A stretch of 64,000 nucleotides of DNA from contig NZ_FBYA01000005.1 of the NCBI RefSeq assembly GCF_001517545.1, positions 91,380 to 155,379 on the forward strand, given 5' to 3'. The notes under the pieces were generated by a model, which saw only the letters and a program-made list of their open reading frames with translations, was not told where the DNA came from and ran no database searches. Made by a program: the position numbers and the translations under genes. Shown here piece after piece: positions 24,604-33,367 of the stretch. Position 1 is the first letter of the stretch, and each line of letters starts with the position of its first letter. This stretch comes from Limnohabitans sp. Rim47 (GTDB lineage Bacteria > Pseudomonadota > Gammaproteobacteria > Burkholderiales > Burkholderiaceae_C).

Positions 24604-27084
24604 AGGCACAAACCCGAAGACCGCACTGAAGGGCAAATAGGGCAATGCCAGCGCCACCACCAGCACCACCAACGTGCTGACCCACAACAACCTGCCTGGC
24701 CGGCTTTGGTAAAACGGACGCCGGGTCCGCACCACCAGGGCAATGACCAACTCGGTCATGAGCGATTCGACAAACCAGCCCGTTTGAAACTCTGGCGCAG
24801 CGGCTTTGAAAATCCACAACAAAGCTCCAAAGGTCAAGAAATCAAACACCGAACTGAGCAAGCCAAAAACCACCATGTAGTTGCGAATGAACCGGGTGTT
24901 CCAGTGCCGGGGTTTGGCCACCCACTCGGGGTCCACCCGGTCCCCCGCAATGGTGGCGGCGGGTATGTCCGACAAGAAGTTGTTGAGCAAAATTTGGGAG
25001 GCCAGCAGCGGCAAAAAAGGCAAGAATACAGAAGCCACCGCCATGCTGACCATGTTGCCAAAATTGGCACTGATGGTGGTCAGGATGTATTTGAGGGTGT
25101 TGGCAAAGGTCACCCGCCCCTCGTCAATGCCCTGGCTCAAGATGCCCAAATCTTTGCGCAGCAGCACAAAGTCTGCGGCATCCTTGGCCACATCTACGGC
25201 GGTGTCGACCGAGATGCCCACATCGGCCGCATGCAGCGCCAACGCATCGTTGATGCCATCGCCCATGTACCCCACCACATGCCCGGTTTTTTGCAAAGCG
25301 AGAATGATCCGCTCTTTCTGGTTCGGATCGACTTCGGCAAAAACAAGCGTGTTTTTTGCGGCATGCATGAGCGCGTCATCGGCCATGTCATTGAGTTCAC
25401 GCCCCGTCAAAATACGCCCCTCAGGGAACCCCACCACCTGCACCAAATGCTTGGCCACCTGCCGGTTGTCGCCCGTGATGACCTTGAGCTGAACACCCCG
25501 CTGCGCCAAATCCTGCAGGGTCTGGCGCACATCGGGTTTGGGCGGATCCATGAACAACAAGAATCCATCAAAATTCAAGCCCGATTCATCCGTGCGCACA
25601 TAAGGCGTGACGCGCTCGTCAATGGGCCGTGATGCCACGCCCAGGACGCGATAACCCTGAGCGCTCCAGGCTTCAAACAAGGTGACCAAACGGGCACGCT
25701 GGTCATCGTCCAGCGGGCTGCGGCCTTCACCCTGCGTGGTGCACAAAGACTGCACTTTCTCAAAGGCCCCTTTGGTGATCAGGGTGCAACGGCCTGGCCC
25801 ATCCAGTACCACCACCGACAAGCACTTGCGCACAAAGTCATAGGGAATTTCGTCCACCTTGGTGACTCCCGCAATATCCACCTGCGCTTGGCGCACCGCC
25901 ACACCAATGGCATCGTCCATCGCATTAGCCAAGCCCGACTGGTACTGGGCATTGATCCCTGACAGACGCAACACTTTGGCCGATGCCACGCCCTGGGTAT
26001 CCAATGCCCCATCCAGGGCCACCACGCCAGCGGTCAAGGTGCCTGTTTTATCGGTGCACAACACATCCATAGCCCCCAGATTTTCAATCGCATTCAGCCG
26101 ACGCACGATCACCCCCAGCTTGGCCATGCGGTTGGCACCGTGCGACAAGGTGATGCTGACAATCGCGGGCAACAGCTCCGGGGTCAACCCGACCGCCAAA
26201 GCCAGCGCAAACAACAAAGAATCAATGGGGGGCTTGTTAAAAAAAACATTGATCGCCAAAACAAGCACGACCATCACCAGCATGACGCGGGTCAACAAAT
26301 ACCCAAAATGCTGAACGCCCCGCTCAAAATCGGTCATGGGCGGACGCAAAGCCAGTTTGAGTGCAATTTTTCCGAACACACTGGCCTTGCCCGTCTGCAC
26401 CACCAAAGCACGCGCTGTGCCGCTGCTGACACTGGTGCCCATGAAAACGCAGTTGCTGCGCTCACTCAAACTGGCTGACTCCGCCACCACGCCCGGCTTT
26501 TTCTCGACCGGAAAGGTCTCCCCGGTGAGCACCGCCTGGTTGATGAAAAAATCTTTGGATTCCAAAACCACGCCATCGGCGGGTATCAAGCTGCCAGCGG
26601 ACAACACCACCACATCGCCAGGCACTACGCTTTCGGACGGGATCGTTTTCAACCGCCCATCGCGCAGCACCTGCGAGTGGATTTTCACTTTGGCACGCAA
26701 GCGCTTGATGGCGTTGCTGGCCACGTATTCCTGCGTGAACCCCAACAAAGTACTGCCGAGCACGATGGCCAACACCACACCCGCGTCGACCCATTCGGCA
26801 GCCACCATCGAAATGCCCGACGCCACCATCAAAATCAACACGAGGGGATTTTTGAACTGGCTGATCAGCAAACCCAAAAACGTGGACCCCTGTGTCGAAT
26901 CCAGCGCGTTGCCCCCCCAACGCCGGAGTCTGTCGCTGGCTGTTTTTTGTGTGAGCCCGCCCGTTTTCGAGGCCATCTCCTGCGTCAAATCCTGTGCAGT
27001 CCGACTCCAATAAGCCCCCATGTCAGCCTGTGACGATGTGCTGGAATGGGCGCCATTTCTGGCATTGACCTTGAAGGGGGACAC
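24508..27084 (-). CDS. mgtA: Magnesium-transporting P-type ATPase (MgtA/MgtB type)
   Basis: This 858-residue P3B ATPase imports Mg2+ across the inner membrane. It shows an N-terminal cation-ATPase domain, the actuator loop LTGETFPVEK, the phosphorylated Asp in CTDKTGTLT (near residue 345), a nucleotide-binding KGAFEK, the hinge GDGINDALAL and about ten membrane segments. The membrane motif VGLTPELLP is typical of MgtA. The GTG at 27084 is chosen because AAGGAG lies six bases before it; a TTG at 27135 and an ATG at 27021 are weaker. No recognisable Mg2+ leader is seen upstream, where only 94 bases separate it from the SET gene. Confidence 0.93.
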   Translation of the reverse strand: MSPFKVNARNGAHSSTSSQADMGAYWSRTAQDLTQEMASKTGGLTQKTASDRLRRWGGNALDSTQGSTFLGLLISQFKNPLVLILMVASGISMVAAEWVDAGVVLAIVLGSTLLGFTQEYVASNAIKRLRAKVKIHSQVLRDGRLKTIPSESVVPGDVVVLSAGSLIPADGVVLESKDFFINQAVLTGETFPVEKKPGVVAESASLSERSNCVFMGTSVSSGTARALVVQTGKASVFGKIALKLALRPPMTDFERGVQHFGYLLTRVMLVMVVLVLAINVFFNKPPIDSLLFALALAVGLTPELLPAIVSITLSHGANRMAKLGVIVRRLNAIENLGAMDVLCTDKTGTLTAGVVALDGALDTQGVASAKVLRLSGINAQYQSGLANAMDDAIGVAVRQAQVDIAGVTKVDEIPYDFVRKCLSVVVLDGPGRCTLITKGAFEKVQSLCTTQGEGRSPLDDDQRARLVTLFEAWSAQGYRVLGVASRPIDERVTPYVRTDESGLNFDGFLLFMDPPKPDVRQTLQDLAQRGVQLKVITGDNRQVAKHLVQVVGFPEGRILTGRELNDMADDALMHAAKNTLVFAEVDPNQKERIILALQKTGHVVGYMGDGINDALALHAADVGISVDTAVDVAKDAADFVLLRKDLGILSQGIDEGRVTFANTLKYILTTISANFGNMVSMAVASVFLPFLPLLASQILLNNFLSDIPAATIAGDRVDPEWVAKPRHWNTRFIRNYMVVFGLLSSVFDFLTFGALLWIFKAAAPEFQTGWFVESLMTELVIALVVRTRRPFYQSRPGRLLWVSTLVVLVVALALPYLPFSAVFGFVPLPGPLMLGMIVLTLAYVFVVELVKKRFYALT

Positions 27085-27178
27085 GACTGCTCCTTGACGC
27101 CATTCATTCGCAAGAGGATTTGCTGAACGAGGCAAGTCCGATCATGCGCAGCTCTTGCAGGGCAGCACATGACTTGGG

Positions 27179-27682
27179 TCAAGTTTTGAGCAGAGCCTTT
27201 TCTGGTTGGCCCGATAGGGTGGGGCCGATCTGGTCGGTGTTGAGCATCGTGCCCCGGCATTTTTTGGAACCGCAATGGCAGGCATAGCGGGCCTTGAGTG
27301 CGTCGGTCATCGGCTCGTCGCTGAACAGGCTGTAGTCAAACGTCAACTCTTCGCCCCGAAACACCGGCCTGCGCGTTTTGATGAAAACGCGCCCCTTCAC
27401 CAGATCGGGCACGCAATTGGGTCGGCACGAATGGTTGATCCATTTGGAATCGTTACCGCCATACAGCGCATCGATCACCCGGCCATCATCCAGATGAAAG
27501 TAGAACGTGTGGTCGGGGTTGTTGGCATCGTGCGGGTGGCGGGCAATCGCCTCGGCCATGGTGATGACCTCGCCCACATACTCAATGACCCGCTCGACCG
27601 CAGCCAGATGCCGCGTGGCGAACACGCCTTTGCCGTGAACGCCCGAGGACTCCACCGCCCAACAGGCTTCGGGTCTTGACAT
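27179..27682 (-). CDS. SET-domain protein methyltransferase
   Basis: This 167-residue protein is a near-minimal SET domain with post-SET. SxVHGKGVFA opens the domain, NHSCRPNC and GEELTFDY form the pseudoknot active site, and CHCGSKKC is a CxCx4C post-SET zinc motif. SET enzymes transfer methyl groups from S-adenosylmethionine to protein lysines; bacterial examples modify histone-like or ribosomal proteins. The start (GTG then ATG) overlaps the stop codon of the AAA/DUF4143 gene, so it is translationally coupled to it. Its target is unknown. Confidence 0.9.
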   Translation of the reverse strand: MSRPEACWAVESSGVHGKGVFATRHLAAVERVIEYVGEVITMAEAIARHPHDANNPDHTFYFHLDDGRVIDALYGGNDSKWINHSCRPNCVPDLVKGRVFIKTRRPVFRGEELTFDYSLFSDEPMTDALKARYACHCGSKKCRGTMLNTDQIGPTLSGQPEKALLKT

Positions 27683-28872
27683 CACAACGCCCCCTGCACC
27701 AAAGAACCGGCCTGCCCGTAGGGCAACACATCCACATCGGTTCTTGCTTGCCGAAGATCACCGCCATAAACCAGGTGCTGACTTTTCACACGCTCGCCCA
27801 GCAGGGCGCTGACGGTGCGCAGATTTTTAAACAACGGTGCCGCCACGGTTTGCGACGCCTTGATTTCGATCAGCTGAACGCCATCGGCATGCTCCAGCAA
27901 CAGATCGACCTCGAGACCATTGCTGTCTCTAAAGAAATACAAAGGATCACGCAAGCCTTGGTTGCGCAAAGACTTCATCACCTCCACCACCACCAGATTT
28001 TCAAACAACGCACCGCGCAAAGGATGGTGCTGCAACTGCTCGACTGTCTTGATGCCAAGAAGCCAACAGGCCAGGCCCACATCGTAAAAATACACCTTGG
28101 GGCTTTTGACCAAGCGCTTGCCAATGTTCACGCTCCAGGGTGCCAGGCTGAACACCAAAAATGACGCCTCCAGCAGACTCAACCACTGCGTGATGGTGTT
28201 GCTGCTGACCCCCACTTCGTTGCCCAAGCTGGTCTGGTTCAACAGTTGCCCCGTACGCCCGGCCAACAAACGCACACACTGGCCGAACTCGCGCAGATGC
28301 CTGAGGTTGATGAGCTGGCGCACGTCACGCTCGACATAGGTGGCAAAGTAATCCGACAGCATGACCTCGGGCGGCAAGTCTTGTGCATGAATGCGCGGAT
28401 AGCCACCTTGCAGCATCATTCGATTCACATCATCGGGGCCAAGGGTTACGCCATCGCCGACCGCTGCCAACTCTGACAAGCTCAGAGGCAGCAATTCCAG
28501 CACGGCGGTTCGCCCTGCCAAGGATTGAGTGATGTGCGCATTGACTTGCAATTGATGGCTGCCGGTCAACACAAAACGACCTTTGCGTGGATCGGCATCG
28601 GTCAACACCTGAAGCCACGACAGCAGCGTGGGCACGTTCTGGATTTCGTCGAGCACCGCACCATCAGGGTATTGCGCCAAAAAGGCTTTGGGGTCCTGCT
28701 GCGCAAAATCCCGCACATCGGGCTGTTCCAGATTGACATAGGGCTTGTCTGGAAACGTCATGCGGCAGAGCGTCGTTTTGCCCGATTGGCGCGGCCCGAG
28801 CACGGTCACCACAGGGTAAAGCGCGGCCCGCTGAAGCAATACGGCATGCGCTTGCCGATCAATTATTTTCAT
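27682..28872 (-). CDS. AAA_14/DUF4143 ATPase
   Basis: This 396-residue protein has an N-terminal AAA_14 domain with Walker A GPRQSGKTT and Walker B AVLDEIQN, and a C-terminal DUF4143 nuclease-like domain ending in the pattern EVDLLLE and LIEIKAS. This large family is patchily distributed and often exchanged between bacteria; its role is unproven, and some members are discussed with toxin or defence functions. Its promoter-proximal DNA holds a 35-base inverted repeat overlapping the start codon. Confidence 0.92.
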   Translation of the reverse strand: MKIIDRQAHAVLLQRAALYPVVTVLGPRQSGKTTLCRMTFPDKPYVNLEQPDVRDFAQQDPKAFLAQYPDGAVLDEIQNVPTLLSWLQVLTDADPRKGRFVLTGSHQLQVNAHITQSLAGRTAVLELLPLSLSELAAVGDGVTLGPDDVNRMMLQGGYPRIHAQDLPPEVMLSDYFATYVERDVRQLINLRHLREFGQCVRLLAGRTGQLLNQTSLGNEVGVSSNTITQWLSLLEASFLVFSLAPWSVNIGKRLVKSPKVYFYDVGLACWLLGIKTVEQLQHHPLRGALFENLVVVEVMKSLRNQGLRDPLYFFRDSNGLEVDLLLEHADGVQLIEIKASQTVAAPLFKNLRTVSALLGERVKSQHLVYGGDLRQARTDVDVLPYGQAGSLVQGAL

Positions 28873-28904
28873 GCAAAATTTAACTTCAAGTTATTTTTTG
28901 CATG
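28870..28904. promoter_or_regulatory. Inverted repeat overlapping the AAA/DUF4143 start codon
   Basis: Two 15-base arms, CATGCAAAATTTAAC and GTTATTTTTTGCATG, with two mismatched positions, flank a 5-base spacer. The left arm includes the start codon of the AAA_14/DUF4143 gene on the minus strand. The site could be an operator or an mRNA hairpin limiting translation. Confidence 0.55.
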
Positions 28905-28933
28905 AATTTAAGCTGTTTAGGCGGTGGTGTCAA

Positions 28934-30805
28934 TTACTCCACCGTCACCGACTTCGCCAAATTCCTCGGCTTGTCCACATCGGTTCCCCTTGCGCACGCC
29001 GTGTGATAGCTCAGCAGCTGCAGCGGCACCACATGCAAGATCGGTGACAACACGCCATAGTGCTCGGGCATGCGGATGACGTTGACGCCTTCGCTGCTTT
29101 CGATCTTGGTGTCGCCATCGGCCAGCACATAGAGCACACCGCCACGGGCGCGCACTTCTTGCATATTGCTTTTGAGCTTTTCCAGCAGTTGGTCGTTGGG
29201 GGCCACGGTGACCACCGGCATGGCGCTGGTCACCAGGGCCAGCGGGCCGTGCTTGAGTTCGCCGGCGGCATAGGCTTCGGCGTGGATGTAGGTGATCTCT
29301 TTGAGCTTCAAAGCGCCTTCAAGGGCGATGGGGTAGTGCGTGCCGCGCCCCAAGAACAGCGCGTTTTCCTTGCTGGCAAATTCTTCGGCCCAGCTGATGA
29401 TTTGCGGCTCCAGCGCCAGCACGGCTTGCAGCGCGGCGGGCAGGTGGCGCATGGCTTTGATGTGCCCGGCTTCTTCTTCGTCGCTCAAACGGCCTTTGGT
29501 TTGCGCCAGTGCCAGCGTGAGCAAGAACAGGCCGGCCAGTTGGGTGGTGAAGGCCTTGGTGGAGGCCACGCCAATCTCGGCCCCGGCGCGGGTCACATAG
29601 GCGTGCTTGCACTCACGCACCATGGCGCTGGTGGACACGTTGCAGATCGTCAGCGTGTGCGTCATGCCCAGGCTTTGCGCGTGGCGCAGCGCGGCCAGGG
29701 TGTCGGCGGTTTCGCCGCTTTGGGTGATGGTGACGATCAGCGTGTTGGGGTTGGGCACCGATTCGCGGTAGCGGTATTCGCTGGCGATCTCGACCTGGCA
29801 GGGCACTTTGGCGATGGCTTCGATCCAGTACTTGGCCACGCAGCCGCTGTAATAGCTGGTGCCGCAAGCCAGGATCAACACGTTGTCAATCGCCTTGAAG
29901 GTGCTGTACGCGCCGTCGCCAAACAGCTCGGGCGTGATGCCCTCCACGCCCTCGAGCGTGTCGGCAATGGCGCGGGGCTGCTCAAAGATTTCCTTTTGCA
30001 TGTAGTGGCGGTAAGGGCCCAACTCGGCCGCGCCGCTGTGCGCGTGCACCGTCTTGACAGCGCGGGTCACGGCCTTGTGATCACGGTCCACCACCCAGTA
30101 TTTGCCCAGCTGGATGTCGACCACATCGCCCTCTTCCAAATACACGATCTGGTCGGTCACGCCGGCTAGGGCCATCGCATCGCTGGCCAAGAAGGTTTCG
30201 CCTTGGCCAACGCCCAAGATGAGAGGCGATCCGGCGCGCGCGCCAATCACGCGTTGCGGTTCGTCTTTGTGGAACACGGCAATCGCATACGCGCCGTGCA
30301 GTTGGCGAATGGCGGTTTTGACGGCTTCAAAAATGTCGCCGTCATACAGGCTGTCCACCAGGTGGGCGATGACTTCGGTGTCGGTCTGGCTCAAAAACAC
30401 ATAGCCCTTGGCTTGCAGGGCGGCGCGCAGTTCTTCGTGGTTTTCGATGATGCCGTTGTGCACCAACGCCACCTTGCCCGGCTTGCCGTCGGCCGCACCC
30501 GTGCCATGACTAAAGTGCGGGTGCGCATTGTGCACAGCGGGCGCGCCGTGTGTGGCCCAGCGGGTGTGGGCAATGCCAGTGCCGCCTTCGATGTGGTCGG
30601 CGCTGACTTGGTCCATCAGCTCGGCCACACGCGCTGTGCTGCGTGCGCGCTGCAGGCCGCCTTTAGGCCCGTTCGCGCCGTTCAGGCTGGCCGCATGAAC
30701 GGCCACACCGCAAGAGTCGTAACCCCGGTATTCGAGCCTTTGCAGGCCTTGCACCAAGATGGGAACGATGTTGCGGGAAGAAACGGCGCCGACGATGCCA
30801 CACAT
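28934..30805 (-). CDS. glmS: Glutamine--fructose-6-phosphate aminotransferase
   Basis: GlmS makes glucosamine-6-phosphate from fructose-6-phosphate and glutamine, the first step to UDP-GlcNAc. The protein (623 residues, slightly longer than the usual 609) begins MCGIVGAVSSRN with the N-terminal nucleophile Cys, has the glutaminase pattern GIAHTRWATHG, and two SIS domains (ACGTSYYSG, TQSGETADTLAAL). It ends PRNLAKSVTVE as in the family. An insertion near residue 40-55 (SLNGANGPKGG) explains part of the extra length. No glmS ribozyme is seen; an Lrp-type gene is divergent upstream. Confidence 0.98.
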   Translation of the reverse strand: MCGIVGAVSSRNIVPILVQGLQRLEYRGYDSCGVAVHAASLNGANGPKGGLQRARSTARVAELMDQVSADHIEGGTGIAHTRWATHGAPAVHNAHPHFSHGTGAADGKPGKVALVHNGIIENHEELRAALQAKGYVFLSQTDTEVIAHLVDSLYDGDIFEAVKTAIRQLHGAYAIAVFHKDEPQRVIGARAGSPLILGVGQGETFLASDAMALAGVTDQIVYLEEGDVVDIQLGKYWVVDRDHKAVTRAVKTVHAHSGAAELGPYRHYMQKEIFEQPRAIADTLEGVEGITPELFGDGAYSTFKAIDNVLILACGTSYYSGCVAKYWIEAIAKVPCQVEIASEYRYRESVPNPNTLIVTITQSGETADTLAALRHAQSLGMTHTLTICNVSTSAMVRECKHAYVTRAGAEIGVASTKAFTTQLAGLFLLTLALAQTKGRLSDEEEAGHIKAMRHLPAALQAVLALEPQIISWAEEFASKENALFLGRGTHYPIALEGALKLKEITYIHAEAYAAGELKHGPLALVTSAMPVVTVAPNDQLLEKLKSNMQEVRARGGVLYVLADGDTKIESSEGVNVIRMPEHYGVLSPILHVVPLQLLSYHTACARGTDVDKPRNLAKSVTVE

Positions 30806-30952
30806 AAGGGGAACTCCGAAGATGGTGCTGGGATGGGACTGCGGCGATGTTAGACCTGCTGACTTGAAATTTCAGATCAATTTTTTGAATTTAATAAACG
30901 TTAATTTCATTAAATCATCACCATGAAATTAAATTTCAATAAAATACCATTC

Positions 30953-31438
30953 ATGGAATCTATTGAACTCGACGCCATCGACCTGCAACTGCTGGACCGC
31001 CTTCAGCACGATGCCAGCCTGAGCAATGTGGCTTTGGCCCGCCAAGTGAATGTGTCGCCCCCCACTTGCTTGCGCCGCGTCAAGCGGCTGGTGGATGCGG
31101 GCTGGATCGAGCGGCAAATGGCCGTGCTGAACGCCGACAAGCTCAGCGCCCATCTGGGCCACGGACTGACCGCCTTGGTGGAAGTGTCGCTGGACAAGCA
31201 AGGCAGCGAGCACCTGGACGCGTTTGAGGCCCGGGCCGTGGCCCACGATGCGGTGCAGCAATGCTGGCGCGTCTCGCCAGGGCCAGACTTCATGCTGGTG
31301 GTGCAGGCCCGCGACATGCCGCACTATTTGGCCATCAGCCAGGCGCTGTTTACGCAAGACGCCAATGTGCGCAATGTGAAAGCGTTTTTTGCCACCAAAC
31401 GGGCCAAGTTCACAACGACTTGGCCGGTGCTCGAATAA
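30953..31438 (+). CDS. Lrp/AsnC-family transcription regulator
   Basis: This 161-residue protein has an N-terminal helix-turn-helix (LDAIDLQLLDRLQHDAS, VNVSPPTCLRRVKRL) and a C-terminal RAM effector domain (VEVSLDKQ, VSPGPDFMLVVQARD). The family senses amino acids. The ATG at 30953 is preferred because the family begins at about ELDxIDxxLL; an ATG at 30923 adds ten Lys/Asn-rich residues. It is divergent from glmS; the 147-base gap is AT-rich and contains several AATTTCA/TGAAATT half sites, which may be its operator. Confidence 0.9.
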   Translation: MESIELDAIDLQLLDRLQHDASLSNVALARQVNVSPPTCLRRVKRLVDAGWIERQMAVLNADKLSAHLGHGLTALVEVSLDKQGSEHLDAFEARAVAHDAVQQCWRVSPGPDFMLVVQARDMPHYLAISQALFTQDANVRNVKAFFATKRAKFTTTWPVLE

Positions 31439-31473
31439 ACGCACACTGTCGCTGTCGCTGCCGCATTCGATAC

Positions 31474-31560
31474 CACTCTTGTCATACCTGGGCTGATCGG
31501 GCGACAGGGGTTGGCTGCGATGGATGCCCACCTTCGCGGGCATAACGGACTCGTGTGCGA
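31474..31560. repeat. REP-like palindromic repeat
   Basis: The gap between the convergent lrp-type and glmU genes contains a GTCATACCTGG-GCTGATCGGG unit and the hairpin TGCCCACCTTCGCGGGCATA. The composition is like the other palindromic units in the window. Confidence 0.6.
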
Positions 31561-31585
31561 GCGCGGTTGACCCACGTGCATCTGC

Positions 31586-33013
31586 TCATGGCTTGGGCTT
31601 TTTCTGTGGCCGCGCCCAGTTGGCGATGCTGATCTGTTTGCCACGCGCCACGCTCAAGGCCCCCGGCTCGGTGCTCTTGGTGATGGTCGAGCCGCCGCCG
31701 ACGGTGCCGCCTGCGCCAATCGTCACCGGGGCCACCAGCACGCAGTTGCTGCCAATGTGCACGTCGGCCTCGATCACGGTGCGGTGCTTGTTGGCCCCGT
31801 CGTAGTTGGCGGTGATGCTGCCCGCGCCGTAGTTCACGCGTTCGCCCACGGTGGCGTCGCCCAAATAGGCCAAGTGGTTGGCTTTGGCGCCTTGGGCCAT
31901 CGTGGAATTTTTCACCTCGACAAAATTGCCAATGTGCACTTCGGCCCCCAACTGAGCGCCCGGACGCAGGCGGGCAAAAGGGCCAATCAACGCACCCTCG
32001 CCCACCGACACGCCCAATTTTTCGCCGTCAATGTGGGTGAAGGGGTGGATCACCGCACCGGCCGCGATGGTGCAGTTGGCGATCACGCAGTTCGCGCCGA
32101 TCCGCACGCCTTCGCCCAAGGCCACGCGGCCTTCAAACACGCAGTTCACATCGATCTCAACGTCTTGCGCGCAATCGAGCTGGCCGCGCAGGTCAAAGCG
32201 GGCCGGGTCTTGCAGACGCACGCCTTGTGTCATCAAGCGGTGCGCTTGACGCAGCTGGTGGGCACGCTCCAGCTCAGCCAGTTGCACCGGGCTGTTGATG
32301 CCGGCCACTTGCAGTGCGTCATCAATTTTGTGGGCCACCACGGGCACCCCGTCAGCCACGGCCAACTTGACCACATCGGTCAGGTAGTACTCGCCTTGGG
32401 CGTTTTGGTTGTCAATGCGGCCCAGCCAGCGTTTGAGCCATTGGGCAGGCACGGCCATGATGCCGCTGTAAACCTCGCTGATCTGGCGCTGCGCGTCGCT
32501 GGCGTCTTTGTGCTCGACGATGGCTTGCACCGCATCGCTCTGGCCTTGACCCTGAGCACTGCGCACGATGCGGCCATAACCGGTGGGATCGGCAAAATCG
32601 ATGGTCAGCAGCGCCAACTTGTCACCGCCGCATTGGGCGATCAGCGCTTGCAGGGTGTCGGCCTGCGTCAGTGGCACATCGCCCGACAAAATCACCACCA
32701 CCCCGTCGTCGGCCAGCGCGGGCACAGCTTGCTGCACGGCGTGGCCCGTGCCCAACTGAGGCTCTTGGCGCACGCACTGTACCGCCAGCGCCTGGCCGGG
32801 GGCCAGCAAGACGGGCTCGACCTGCTCGGCGCCATGCCCGGTGATGACCACGGCCGAACGGGCGTTCAGTTGCGCGGCGGTGTTGATCACATGCTGCACC
32901 AGCGGCACGCCCGCCAAACGCTGTAAGACCTTGGGCAGGCGGCTTTTCATGCGCGTGCCTTTGCCAGCGGCCATCACAACAACATCAATGGGAAACGGGG
33001 TGTTCAAGCTCAT
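31586..33013 (-). CDS. glmU: Bifunctional UDP-N-acetylglucosamine pyrophosphorylase / glucosamine-1-phosphate acetyltransferase
   Basis: GlmU acetylates glucosamine-1-phosphate and couples it to UTP, giving UDP-GlcNAc. The 475-residue protein has the N-terminal signature VVMAAGKGTRMKSRLPKVL, the uridyltransferase body and a C-terminal left-handed beta-helix (IGANCVIANCTIAAGAVI) ending with ANHLAYLGDATVG and NYDGANKHRT, the acetyltransferase site. The ATG at 33013 gives normal length; the longer upstream frame is not family-like. Confidence 0.97.
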   Translation of the reverse strand: MSLNTPFPIDVVVMAAGKGTRMKSRLPKVLQRLAGVPLVQHVINTAAQLNARSAVVITGHGAEQVEPVLLAPGQALAVQCVRQEPQLGTGHAVQQAVPALADDGVVVILSGDVPLTQADTLQALIAQCGGDKLALLTIDFADPTGYGRIVRSAQGQGQSDAVQAIVEHKDASDAQRQISEVYSGIMAVPAQWLKRWLGRIDNQNAQGEYYLTDVVKLAVADGVPVVAHKIDDALQVAGINSPVQLAELERAHQLRQAHRLMTQGVRLQDPARFDLRGQLDCAQDVEIDVNCVFEGRVALGEGVRIGANCVIANCTIAAGAVIHPFTHIDGEKLGVSVGEGALIGPFARLRPGAQLGAEVHIGNFVEVKNSTMAQGAKANHLAYLGDATVGERVNYGAGSITANYDGANKHRTVIEADVHIGSNCVLVAPVTIGAGGTVGGGSTITKSTEPGALSVARGKQISIANWARPQKKPKP

Positions 33014-33367
33014 GAACGACTTTCTAAAGTGGCCAAACAGAGGCTGCAAATACAGGTATCCATTATCGCCAGAGTCAAGTCGGTGACTGAAGGGCTTGAT
33101 TGAGGGCGCCAGTCCAGCGCTTGAACACAAGGAAGTGTCGGGATCTGGTTTGATGGACAATCGCGGCTTCGGGCTTGGGTGCACCCTGTTGAGGCACTCA
33201 CGCCATTGACACCATGCGGAGCTTTCGATGCGATCATCACTTTGGCTTGCCCATTGGCACTGGACGATGCAAAACTGTGCAGCCAAACATCGGGTGGTGG
33301 AAGATAAAGTGAGCCACGCAAGCCCGAGGCATTTTGAGGGCGGGTCGTTCGTTGTGAAGGGCTTCAA
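33014..33367. other. 354-base intergenic region between glmU and the DUF6279-like gene
   Basis: This divergent gap must contain promoters for glmU (leftward) and the lipoprotein gene (rightward). I see no RNA gene, clear repeat or convincing small gene in it. The six-frame readings across it have no recognisable motif. Confidence 0.6.

Noticed and set aside
28905..30952. glmS ribozyme or glmS-regulating small RNA
   Set aside because: The glmS ribozyme occurs mainly in Firmicutes, and no matching sequence or strong structure is seen before this glmS.
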